5,801 bases of DNA, from NCBI GenBank assembly GCA_012727825.1, contig JAAYGH010000140.1, positions 1-5,801 of the forward strand, read 5' to 3'. This DNA is from Trueperella sp. GTDB lineage: Bacteria; Actinomycetota; Actinomycetes; Actinomycetales; Actinomycetaceae. The notes beneath the pieces were generated by a model that worked only from the letters and a program-made list of their open reading frames with translations, did not search any database and was not told the DNA's origin. Each line of letters begins with the position of its first letter. Position 1 is the first letter of the stretch. Positions 1 to 5,661 of this stretch are shown piece by piece. Made by a program: the position numbers and the translations under genes.

Positions 1-371
1 CGGTTGGCCTGTTGCTCGATCGCAACATCTTCCACCGTCGCCTTTCCCCTGCCGTCAATGAAGGTGACCTCGCGGTCCAACAGTTCGCCGAGCACCATCG
101 TTTCCGACGGGCGCTGTGCGAAGCGGCGAATATTGAGCAGACCGGTGGTGATGACCTGCCCGTTCGCAATAGAGGTCACGCGAGTGAGTGGAAGGAATAC
201 CCGGCGCTTGCCAGCGACATCCACGACGAGCCCGACGGCTGACGGATTGCCACGCAATCGGAAGACCACGACGATGTCACGCACTTTCCCGACACGGTCA
301 CCGATCGGGTCATAAACGGGGGCTCCGGCGAGTCGGCCGGCAAATACGCGGGTTCTTGCTGTTAAGACCAT
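1..371 (-). CDS. PRC-barrel / MgtE-N-type protein, N-terminal part (cut by window edge)
   Basis: The first 123 codons of a minus-strand gene that leaves the window at its left edge. The visible protein begins MVLTARTRVFAGRLAGAPVY, followed by DPIGDRVGKVRDIVV near residues 21-35 and the strand-rich segments AVGLVVDV and RRVFLPLTRV. This is the PRC-barrel-like opening of the actinobacterial proteins usually annotated as magnesium transporter MgtE N-terminal / CBS-domain proteins. Those are normally about 420 residues with a MgtE-N domain and CBS pair following, so roughly 70% would lie outside the window (family knowledge, not seen here). They generally lack the MgtE membrane channel, so a regulatory or Mg2+-sensing role is likelier than transport; this is inference. 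The ATG at 371-369 is well supported by AGGAGG at 384-379, with a 7-nt spacer. pepP lies 52 bp upstream in the same direction, so read-through from it is possible. Confidence 0.8.
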   Translation of the reverse strand, partial: MVLTARTRVFAGRLAGAPVYDPIGDRVGKVRDIVVVFRLRGNPSAVGLVVDVAGKRRVFLPLTRVTSIANGQVITTGLLNIRRFAQRPSETMVLGELLDREVTFIDGRGKATVEDVAIEQQAN

Positions 372-378
372 CGTGTCT

Positions 379-384
379 CCTCCT
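379..384 (-). promoter_or_regulatory. Strong Shine-Dalgarno for the PRC-barrel/MgtE-N gene
   Basis: AGGAGG on the minus strand, 7 nt before the ATG at 371-369. It fixes that start. It is one of the few clear Shine-Dalgarno sites here and contrasts with the apparently leaderless pepP and PHP genes. Confidence 0.85.
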
Positions 385-395
385 GGTGTCGTGCA

Positions 396-401
396 ATTAT
401 G
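396..401 (-). promoter_or_regulatory. Possible -10 box upstream of the PRC-barrel/MgtE-N gene
   Basis: CATAAT lies in the gap between pepP and the next minus-strand gene and matches the sigma-70 -10 consensus at 5 of 6 positions. Transcription would begin near 389, giving a leader of about 18 nt that still contains the AGGAGG. No convincing -35 hexamer is found at 16-18 bp. The box sits inside a near-palindrome, TGCATAATTGCA (392-403). It would allow expression independent of pepP. Confidence 0.35.
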
Positions 402-423
402 CAGGCGCCCCGCCGCCAGTGGC

Positions 424-1920
424 TCATGTGGCGTCGTTTGCCCAGATGGAGGCCATCCACTGTTCGACGTCGTCAGCCGTGCGCGGGATCGATTCGGACA
501 TGCGAATCGCGCCGTCGTCGGTAACAAGAATATCGTCTTCAATGCGCACGCCGATGCCCCGAAAACGCTCCGGGACTTTCAGGTCGTCCGCACGGAAATA
601 GAGACCTGGCTCGATCGTAAAGAGCATGCCGGGTTCAAGGTAGGAATCTTGGTAGAGCTCGCGCTTGGCCTGCGCGCAGTCGTGCACGTCGAGGCCGAGG
701 TGGTGAGATGTGCCGTGTGGCATCCAGCGGCGATGGTACTGGTTTTCCGGCCTGAGCGACTCTTCTGCACTGACGGGCAGGATTCCCCACTTTTCCAGAT
801 GTTTGGCGATAATCTCCATGGCCGCCGTGTGGATGTCCTTAAACTGGACCTTTCCCTGCGCAACCTCAAGGGCGTACTCGCAGGCCTCGAGGACGGCGTC
901 GTACACCTCCCGCTGGGTGTCGGTGAACGTTCCGGAGATAGGCAACGTGCGCGTAATATCTGCCGTGTACAAGGAATCGACCTCGGCGCCGGCATCGATG
1001 AGGATCAGGTCCCCGTCGCGAACCACGCCGTCGTTTGTGATCCAATGCAGCGTGTTGGCGTTATTGCCGGCCGCTGCGATGGTCTCGTAACCGAGTCCGT
1101 TGCCTTCTTCCCGGGCCTTCGCGTGGAACACGCCTTCAAGTACGCGTTCGCCGCGCCAATGGTCTTTTGCGCGTGGCAGGGCGCGGATCATTTCGTCGAA
1201 TCCTGCCTCGGTGACGTCGATTGCCTTCTGCATCTCGGCAACCTCCCACTCGTCTTTGGTCAAGCGCATTTCGGAGGTGGCCTCGGCAAGGCGGGCGTCC
1301 GCCTGAGCTGCACCCTCGGTGAGCCCATTTTGCTGGCGCAACTCGGCGACCATCGATTCAACAGCTGCGTCGGACTGCGGTATCACGCTGATCTGAACCT
1401 CTCCCAGATCCTTGGAGATGGCGTCCTTCATCCCATCAATATGAGCGACCTTGAGGCCGGTGGCCGTCTGCATCTCCTCAGCTGACAGGCGGGCACCGAC
1501 CCAGAACTCGCCGTGGCGGGCGTCCGCGTAAAACTCTTGTGAGGAGCGCGGGGCGCGCGGGTGGAAGTACAGTGTGGCCTCGTGACCATCGTCGACGGGA
1601 TTGAGCACGAGCACGGCGCCGGGCTCGTCTTCGCCGCCAAGGCCCGTGAGGTGGGCGAACGCCGAATGGGCGCGGAAGCGGTAATCGGTGTCGTTTGATC
1701 GGACCTTAAGATCGCCGGCAGGAATCACGAGCCGTTCACCCGGGAAGAGGTCAGAGAGCACCTTGTGGCGCGCCGGCGTGTAATCGGCGACCTTCATGCG
1801 CTCCGGTCCGGGTGGGCGCTCGCCCCAGTCTTCGCCAATGTACTGGCGGAATACTTTGCCCTGAGGGCGCTGCGTACGGTTATGTGCCTTGTCTTCGAGA
1901 GTCTGTTCATCATTGGTCAT
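424..1920 (-). CDS. pepP: Xaa-Pro aminopeptidase (aminopeptidase P, peptidase family M24B)
   Basis: A 498-residue cytoplasmic metalloprotease that removes the N-terminal residue from peptides with proline in second position. Residues about 40-200 form the aminopeptidase P N-terminal domain (GERLVIPAGDLKVRSNDTDYRF, HLTGL near 90-94); about 225-480 form the pita-bread catalytic domain. By comparison with E. coli PepP the dinuclear metal ligands are all present: D309 (LIDAGAEV), D321 (TADITRT), H406 (HGTSHHLGLDVHD), E437 (FTIEPGLYF) and E461 (VRIEDD). The proposed catalytic histidines correspond to H292 and H413. The protein is longer than E. coli PepP (about 440 residues), mostly through a hydrophilic N-terminal extension of about 45 residues that I recall as common in actinobacterial members. 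The ATG at 1920-1918 has no Shine-Dalgarno, but a -10 box 7 bp upstream suggests a leaderless message. The stop is TGA at 426-424. Confidence 0.95.
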   Translation of the reverse strand: MTNDEQTLEDKAHNRTQRPQGKVFRQYIGEDWGERPPGPERMKVADYTPARHKVLSDLFPGERLVIPAGDLKVRSNDTDYRFRAHSAFAHLTGLGGEDEPGAVLVLNPVDDGHEATLYFHPRAPRSSQEFYADARHGEFWVGARLSAEEMQTATGLKVAHIDGMKDAISKDLGEVQISVIPQSDAAVESMVAELRQQNGLTEGAAQADARLAEATSEMRLTKDEWEVAEMQKAIDVTEAGFDEMIRALPRAKDHWRGERVLEGVFHAKAREEGNGLGYETIAAAGNNANTLHWITNDGVVRDGDLILIDAGAEVDSLYTADITRTLPISGTFTDTQREVYDAVLEACEYALEVAQGKVQFKDIHTAAMEIIAKHLEKWGILPVSAEESLRPENQYHRRWMPHGTSHHLGLDVHDCAQAKRELYQDSYLEPGMLFTIEPGLYFRADDLKVPERFRGIGVRIEDDILVTDDGAIRMSESIPRTADDVEQWMASIWANDAT

Positions 1921-1926
1921 GGTGGC

Positions 1927-1935
1927 ATTATCCCA
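1927..1935 (-). promoter_or_regulatory. pepP promoter: extended -10, leaderless geometry
   Basis: On the minus strand the sequence reads TGG-GATAAT, an extended -10 motif (TGn then a hexamer matching TATAAT at 5 of 6). Its last base is at 1927 and the A of the pepP ATG is at 1920, so 6 bases separate the box from the start codon. At the usual spacing, transcription starts on that A. The -35 region is weak (ACGGCA at 1955-1950, spacer 17), as is common for extended -10 promoters. Confidence 0.65.
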
Positions 1936-1967
1936 CGCGAACTGGGGAATGCCGTATTCGTTCGTAG

Positions 1968-1996
1968 TTGCCGAAATCGGCGCTCCGCTCTACCGT
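1968..1996 (+). promoter_or_regulatory. PHP-MarC operon promoter, leaderless geometry
   Basis: TTGCCG (1968-1973), a 17-bp spacer and TACCGT (1991-1996, fitting the actinobacterial TAnnnT pattern), then 6 bases to the ATG at 2003. Transcription would begin at or within a base of the start codon. No Shine-Dalgarno precedes the ATG, which agrees with a leaderless message. It faces away from the pepP promoter within the same 82-bp gap. Confidence 0.55.
1970..1981. repeat. Short inverted repeat overlapping the PHP promoter
   Basis: GCCGA (1970-1974) and TCGGC (1977-1981) are perfect inverted arms around an AA spacer. The dyad overlaps the -35 of the PHP promoter and extends into its spacer; it also lies about 50-61 bp upstream of the pepP start. 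The position suits an operator controlling one or both divergent genes, but a 5-bp dyad can easily arise by chance at this GC content. Confidence 0.35.
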
Positions 1997-2002
1997 GAGT
2001 GC

Positions 2003-2857
2003 ATGATCGACCTTCACACCCACACGTATCGCTCAGACGGCACCGATAGCCCTGCTGGGCTCATGGAGGCCGCCAAGCGCGAAGGCCTCAGCGCCGTGGG
2101 CATCACGGATCACGACACCATCGAGGGCTGGGCCGAAGCTTCCGGGGCGCTCTCTCGCACCGGCGTGCGGCTCGTGCGCGGCATGGAGATGACCACGAGG
2201 TGGGTCGGCGACGACGGTCGGTCCACGTCCGTCCATATGCTCGCCTACCTCTTCGATCCAGATTCACCCGCGCTCGTCGAGCACCGACACAACATGGCCG
2301 CCTCCCGGGAGGAGCGCGTCAGAGAAATTGTGAATAGATTGGCGAAGGATTTTTTGATTGCTTGGGACGACGTCGTCGCCGTTAGGGAACCAGGAGCGCC
2401 GGCCGGACGCCCGCATGTTGCTGACGCGCTCGTCAATCGAGGGATCGTGCCGAACCGTTCGGCGGCCTTCGTAGATCTCCTGCACCCGCGAGGCAAGTAC
2501 TACGTTCCCCAGTACGCGCCGAACGTGCTGGAAGCGATCGGATGGATTAACGACGCCGGAGGAAAGGCCGTCTTTGCACATCCGCTCGCGGTGTCCCGAG
2601 GCAAGATTGTTCCGTTACACGCAGTGGACGAAATGGCAGAAGCCGGACTATTTGGAATCGAAGTGGACCACCGCGATAATCCACTCGAACGGCGCGCTGA
2701 GATATCCGCGACTGCGGACCGCCTGGGGCTGTTCCAGTTCGGCTCAAGCGACTACCATGGCGATGGAAAACCGAACCGGCTCGCCGAATTTACCACGGCG
2801 CCGGACACGCTCAACGCCCTCGCACATGGGGCATATTTGGAGGTCCTGAATCCGTGA
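2003..2857 (+). CDS. PHP-domain metal-dependent phosphoesterase (RNase AM / YciV-like)
   Basis: A 284-residue soluble protein of the polymerase-and-histidinol-phosphatase superfamily. It starts directly with the first metal motif, MIDLHTHTYRSDGT (H5, H7, D12). Others follow in order: GITDHDT (D36, H37), GMEM (E62), SVHML (H78), GRPHVA (H138), FAHP (H193) and GSSDYHG (D250, H252), a complete metal-binding set. Related proteins include E. coli YciV (RNase AM) and bacterial AMP or 3',5'-nucleoside bisphosphate phosphatases; by analogy it may trim RNA 5' ends or hydrolyse pAp. The exact substrate cannot be read from sequence. The ATG at 2003 is chosen because a longer in-frame reading from 1889 would run through the divergent promoters into pepP, and family members begin at this motif. 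The last four bases (GTGA) overlap the start of the MarC-family gene, implying co-translation. Confidence 0.92.
   Translation: MIDLHTHTYRSDGTDSPAGLMEAAKREGLSAVGITDHDTIEGWAEASGALSRTGVRLVRGMEMTTRWVGDDGRSTSVHMLAYLFDPDSPALVEHRHNMAASREERVREIVNRLAKDFLIAWDDVVAVREPGAPAGRPHVADALVNRGIVPNRSAAFVDLLHPRGKYYVPQYAPNVLEAIGWINDAGGKAVFAHPLAVSRGKIVPLHAVDEMAEAGLFGIEVDHRDNPLERRAEISATADRLGLFQFGSSDYHGDGKPNRLAEFTTAPDTLNALAHGAYLEVLNP
2839..2843 (+). promoter_or_regulatory. Shine-Dalgarno for the MarC-family gene
   Basis: GGAGG within the last codons of the PHP gene, 10 nt before the GTG at 2854. It supports GTG as the MarC start and, with the 4-bp overlap, translational coupling. Confidence 0.75.
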
Positions 2858-3474
2858 CGATTGATGGCGCGCTTTTCGCCTCGGCGTTCGCCACGCTCCT
2901 AGTCATTATTGACCCACCCGGCAACGTACCCGTATTCATGGCGCTCACGCGTGCGATGGACAAGAAGACACGCAAAAAAGTGGCGTTCCAAGCGAATTTC
3001 ATCGCGCTCGCCCTGCTGCTCCTGTTTGGGTTCTTCGGCTTCTACCTGTTTGAGTGGATGGGTATCTCGGCCTCCGCTCTCCAAATTTCAGGCGGGTTAC
3101 TTCTCCTCCTCGTCGCACTGCAGTTACTGACGGGCAAGGAGCAGGATCCTGGCGACGCCGGTGGGTCCATCCACGTGGCGATGGTTCCACTTGGCATGCC
3201 ACTCCTTGCGGGCCCGGGTGCGATCGTCGCGTTCATGTTGTTGATGCGGGACACGGATGGTGACCTCGTTGATACCTTGACCGTGATTGGCGCGATGGTA
3301 CTGGTGATCATGATCTCGTGGGTGGCCATGCATTTTTCAGGTGCGATTATGCGCGTGCTCGGCGAGGCGGGCGTCATGCTCCTCACGCGGCTGGCAGGCA
3401 TGCTCCTCGCTGCGATTGCGGCTCAATTGATGATCGCTGGCGTTCTTGGCGTGATCGAACCTTTAATGAGTTAA
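2854..3474 (+). CDS. MarC family (UPF0056) integral membrane protein
   Basis: A 206-residue membrane protein, normal family length. Six hydrophobic segments can be seen at about 7-29, 47-67, 74-92, 112-131, 141-160 and 176-200. Two signature motifs fall in the first and fourth: DPPGNVPVF (20-28) and VPLGMPLLAGPGAI (111-124), which I recall as the two related halves of the MarC fold. E. coli MarC gave the family its name but was later found not to cause multiple antibiotic resistance. An archaeal relative, SnatA, transports small neutral amino acids, so amino-acid transport is a reasonable but untested guess. It starts with GTG, overlaps the PHP stop by four bases (GTGA) and has GGAGG 10 nt upstream, so it is the second gene of a PHP-MarC operon. 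It ends TAA at 3472-3474, 17 bp before a strong hairpin. Confidence 0.92.
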   Translation: MTIDGALFASAFATLLVIIDPPGNVPVFMALTRAMDKKTRKKVAFQANFIALALLLLFGFFGFYLFEWMGISASALQISGGLLLLLVALQLLTGKEQDPGDAGGSIHVAMVPLGMPLLAGPGAIVAFMLLMRDTDGDLVDTLTVIGAMVLVIMISWVAMHFSGAIMRVLGEAGVMLLTRLAGMLLAAIAAQLMIAGVLGVIEPLMS

Positions 3475-3491
3475 CAGATACTCCAAAATAC

Positions 3492-3526
3492 ACAAGCGGG
3501 ACGTGAAAATTTCACGTCCCGCTTGT
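3492..3526. terminator. Bidirectional terminator hairpin between convergent genes
   Basis: A 17-bp perfect stem, ACAAGCGGGACGTGAAA (3492-3508) with its exact complement at 3510-3526, separated by one base (in RNA the inner A-U pairs would open to form the loop). It lies between the MarC stop (3474) and the helicase stop (3551). On the minus strand it is followed by GTATTTTGG, a reasonable U-tract; the plus-strand side is weaker (TACTTGAG). It probably ends both transcripts, more efficiently for the helicase. Confidence 0.85.
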
Positions 3527-3550
3527 TACTTGAGTCAGTGAGTTGAGCTC

Positions 3551-5149
3551 CTACACCCGACGACGGCGCCTGCGGCGTTCACCGGAGGGTTTGCCTTCGC
3601 CACGTGCACTACCTTCGCCAGTGCGGTTGCGTTCGCCACGCGCGCTGCGTTCGCCACGACCACGGCCACCGCCGTCGCCACGGCCGTCGCCTCGCCCGCG
3701 ACCTCGACCACGTCCGCCACGCCCTTGACCGGCGTCGCGTCCACGGCCGCGCGGGGTGCGCTTGCCGGTCTCACCAAGGTCTTCGATCTTTTCTGCGTCG
3801 AGACCTGCGCGGGTGCGCTCGGACCTTGGCAAACGACCCGTGGCCTCGGTGTTGATATTGAGATCCGTGTGGAGATGCGCGGAGGTGTGGTACGTCTCCA
3901 CGGGTTCGGGGAAACCGAGGTTCAGAGCGTTGTTGATGACGGACCAGCGAGGCATGTCCTCCCAGTCCACAAATGTCACCGCGGTGCCCTCGTTGCCCGC
4001 GCGGCCGGTGCGGCCGATGCGGTGAAGGTACGTCTTTTCGTCCTCTGGGCACTGGTAGTTGATGACGTGCGTGACGTCGTCGACGTCGATGCCGCGCGAT
4101 GCCACATCGGTGGCTACAAGGACGTCGATCTTTCCGCTGCGGAAGGCGCGCATGGCTTGCTCGCGGGCGCCCTGGCCAAGGTCACCGTGCAGTGAACCGG
4201 TGGCGAAGCCGCGATCCGCAAGCTCGTCAGCGAGGCGTGCGGCAGTGCGCTTGGTGCGAGTGAAGACGATCGTGAGGCCGCGATCGTCCGCCTGGAGAAT
4301 GCGTGCAAGCACCTCAGACTTGTTCATGGCATGTGCGCGGTACACGACCTGCTTGACCTGCTTGACCGTGGCCGAATCGTCGTCGTGTGCCTGCGCGCGA
4401 ATGTGCGTGGGCTTGGACATGTAACGGCGAGCCATCGTAATGACCGGTCCGGGCATGGTGGCTGAGAACAGCATCGTCTGGCGGTTCGGCGGAGTTGAGG
4501 AGAGGATGGTTTCGACGTCCTCGAGGAAGCCAAGATCGAGCATTTCGTCCGCTTCATCGAGCACGACCGTCTCGGCGTGAGTGAGATCGAGCGTGCGCTG
4601 TTTGGACAGATCAATGAGGCGGCCCGGCGTGCCGACGACGATCTCGGCGCCCTTCGTCAGCTGCTTGACCTGAGGCTCGTAGGCCTTGCCGCCGTAAACT
4701 TCAACGACGCGAATATTGCGGTTGGCCGCGATGTCGCGAATATCGCCCGCGACCTGCTTGGCAAGCTCGCGAGTTGGAACGACGACGAGACCCTGCGGCT
4801 TACCTGGCGCGCGCAGATTATCCCAGCCCTCCTCGTCCGGTCCGATGACCTTTTCGACCATCGGGATGCCAAAGCCGAGGGTCTTACCGGTACCCGTCTT
4901 GGCCTGGCCAATGATGTCTGAGCCCTTGAGAGCCACCGGAAGCGTGAGGGCCTGGATGGGGAAGGGGTAGGTGATGTCCTTGGCGTTCAGCGCATCAACG
5001 ATCGATGTTGATACGCCGTAATCGGCAAAGGTTTTTTCTTCGAGCTTGAGCTCTTTGGCTGAGGCTTGGATGTCGGCCTCTGGTTCGTTGGCTTCGCGCA
5101 CAATTGCGCCAGCCGTATTAACAATTCCTGATTGTGGTTGGTTTTGCAC
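3551..5149 (-). CDS. DEAD-box ATP-dependent RNA helicase with Arg/Gly-rich tail
   Basis: An RNA-unwinding ATPase, about 532 residues from the GTG at 5149. Motifs in order (this numbering): Q motif (F41, PIQ 64-66), Walker A AKTGTGKT (83-90), PTRELA (125-130), TPGR (174-177), DEAD (198-201), SAT (229-231), IVFTRTK (294-300), ATDVASRGID (346-355) and HRIGRTGRAG (376-385). Both RecA-like domains are intact. The tail from about 466 is Arg/Gly-rich, then has five hexads beginning GE, and ends in a run of arginines plus valine; such tails usually bind RNA. Likely roles are ribosome assembly, cold adaptation or mRNA decay. Possible starts are GTG 5149 (preferred: GAAAGTGA at 5163-5156 resembles the anti-SD complement), GTG 5158 (+3 residues) and TTG 5191 (+14, unlikely because it lies in a leader hairpin). 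The stop is TAG at 3553-3551. Confidence 0.95.
   Translation of the reverse strand: MQNQPQSGIVNTAGAIVREANEPEADIQASAKELKLEEKTFADYGVSTSIVDALNAKDITYPFPIQALTLPVALKGSDIIGQAKTGTGKTLGFGIPMVEKVIGPDEEGWDNLRAPGKPQGLVVVPTRELAKQVAGDIRDIAANRNIRVVEVYGGKAYEPQVKQLTKGAEIVVGTPGRLIDLSKQRTLDLTHAETVVLDEADEMLDLGFLEDVETILSSTPPNRQTMLFSATMPGPVITMARRYMSKPTHIRAQAHDDDSATVKQVKQVVYRAHAMNKSEVLARILQADDRGLTIVFTRTKRTAARLADELADRGFATGSLHGDLGQGAREQAMRAFRSGKIDVLVATDVASRGIDVDDVTHVINYQCPEDEKTYLHRIGRTGRAGNEGTAVTFVDWEDMPRWSVINNALNLGFPEPVETYHTSAHLHTDLNINTEATGRLPRSERTRAGLDAEKIEDLGETGKRTPRGRGRDAGQGRGGRGRGRGRGDGRGDGGGRGRGERSARGERNRTGEGSARGEGKPSGERRRRRRRV
3566..3655 (-). repeat. Five 18-bp coding repeats in the helicase tail
   Basis: Five consecutive units encode GERSAR, GERNRT, GEGSAR, GEGKPS and GERRRR. 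On the plus strand TTCGCC or TTCACC begins at 3578, 3596, 3614, 3632 and 3650, exactly 18 bp apart, so the periodicity is present in DNA as well as protein. The Gly-Glu pair is constant and the other four positions vary but stay mostly basic or small. The preceding RGRG-type segment (roughly 3656-3751) is low in complexity without an exact period. Confidence 0.85.
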
Positions 5150-5250
5150 AGTATTCACTTTCGATTTGGGCGGGGCGCACCGACATGGCAAGCGCCCAAG
5201 CAGCCGATCGTGAAAATTCTTTGCTTCAAACCGTGACGACCGGTCAGCCA
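5150..5250 (-). promoter_or_regulatory. Structured 5' leader of the helicase gene
   Basis: If transcription starts near 5250, the helicase message has an untranslated leader of about 100 nt. Near its end UUGGGCGC (5199-5192) can pair in two exclusive ways: GGGCGC (5197-5192) with GCGCCC (5178-5173) around a 13-nt loop, or UUGGGCG (5199-5193) with CGCCCAA (5172-5166) around a 20-nt loop. The second stem stops 2-3 bases before the presumed ribosome-binding segment. The stems are seen directly; a regulatory function is inference. Confidence 0.45.
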
Positions 5251-5256
5251 GGTGCG

Positions 5257-5262
5257 ATTCTA
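5257..5262 (-). promoter_or_regulatory. Possible -10 box of the helicase promoter
   Basis: TAGAAT on the minus strand matches TATAAT at 5 of 6 positions and predicts a start near 5250. No recognisable -35 is found 16-18 bp upstream. A separate promoter is expected, because a strong terminator isolates this gene from the DUF3107 gene upstream. Confidence 0.4.
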
Positions 5263-5328
5263 CCCGAATTGCTTGGCGGCTCGTCTTATGGTGGGTAGTC
5301 GCACACCGTCGTCGTCTGAAAATGGCAC

Positions 5329-5351
5329 AAGAAAACCCGCCAGATGGCGGG
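5329..5351 (-). terminator. Intrinsic terminator of the DUF3107 gene
   Basis: Read on the minus strand: CCCGCC (5351-5346), loop ATCT (5345-5342), GGCGGG (5341-5336), then TTTTCTT (5335-5329). This is a textbook GC-rich stem with a U-tract, 53 bp after the DUF3107 stop, and it separates that gene from the helicase. Confidence 0.9.
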
Positions 5352-5370
5352 CTCTCTCAAAAGCTATGCG

Positions 5371-5415
5371 ACGCTAGAACGTGCGGCGCTGGAACGTGGG
5401 GCGTTAGAAGCCGAA
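5371..5415. repeat. Three imperfect 15-bp tandem units at the 3' end of the DUF3107 gene
   Basis: Units 5371-5385 (acgctagaacgtgcg), 5386-5400 (gcgctggaacgtggg) and 5401-5415 (gcgttagaagccgaa). The first two agree at 12 of 15 positions; the third keeps the first half and diverges after it. The third contains the DUF3107 stop codon (TAA on the minus strand) and the codons of its last residues; the other two are untranslated. Confidence 0.6.
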
Positions 5416-5625
5416 GCCTACGCGGCGCGTCTCGGCGTCGTTGACCTGGACGTAACCGATCGCCTCCGATGGCACGATCACGACTTTACCTTCGGTGTCC
5501 TTGAGCGAGAGGACCGTGTTGTTGGCGAGTGCAGCGGAGACTTTCTCGCTCACCTCGTCCGCCGTCATGTCGACGTCGAGTGTTAACTCGCGCTGAACGT
5601 TGCGAATGCCGATGCTAATTTCCAT
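5404..5625 (-). CDS. DUF3107 family small protein (Rv3208A/TB9.4-like)
   Basis: A 73-residue soluble protein of unknown function. It begins MEISIGIRNVQRELTLDVD, has a helical middle (about 22-35), and then VVIVPSEAIGYVQV and the terminal RRVGFGF. The VPSxxIGYV...RRVGFG ending is the recognisable feature of DUF3107, an actinobacterial family that includes M. tuberculosis Rv3208A (TB9.4). The length is typical. No enzymatic motif, signal peptide or membrane segment is visible. The ATG at 5625-5623 is preferred over the 19-codon longer reading because GGAGG (5634-5630) ends 4 nt before it and the protein then starts where family members do. As I recall, a DEAD-box helicase gene (rhlE, Rv3211) is also close by in mycobacteria, suggesting conserved neighbourhood rather than proven partnership. 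The stop is TAA at 5406-5404. Confidence 0.9.
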   Translation of the reverse strand: MEISIGIRNVQRELTLDVDMTADEVSEKVSAALANNTVLSLKDTEGKVVIVPSEAIGYVQVNDAETRRVGFGF

Positions 5626-5629
5626 GTTT

Positions 5630-5634
5630 CCTCC
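5630..5634 (-). promoter_or_regulatory. Shine-Dalgarno for the DUF3107 gene
   Basis: GGAGG on the minus strand, followed by AAAC and then ATG. The 4-nt spacer is short but workable, and the site selects the 73-residue form. Confidence 0.75.
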
Positions 5635-5661
5635 GAAATGGGACGCTCGTGATGTGCGGTC

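Noticed and set aside
373..1485. A 370-codon plus-strand open frame opposite pepP
   Set aside because: It lies antisense to a complete aminopeptidase P with all metal ligands. Its translation has no recognisable domain and looks like a GC-driven mirror frame.
1889..2002. A 38-residue N-terminal extension of the PHP protein
   Set aside because: It would overlap the 5' end of pepP and run through both promoters. The family's first motif begins at the ATG at 2003.
3566..3755. CRISPR-like or satellite array suspected from the repetitive GC-rich block
   Set aside because: The repeats are in frame inside the helicase gene and encode its Arg/Gly-rich tail. There are no alternating unique spacers of CRISPR length.
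3725..4195. A 156-codon plus-strand frame opposite the helicase
   Set aside because: It is antisense to conserved helicase motifs and has no ribosome-binding site or recognisable domain, so it is a shadow frame.
5238..5245. GACCGGTC palindrome in the helicase leader region
   Set aside because: An isolated 8-bp palindrome at this GC content is readily explained by chance, and nothing in its surroundings supports an operator.
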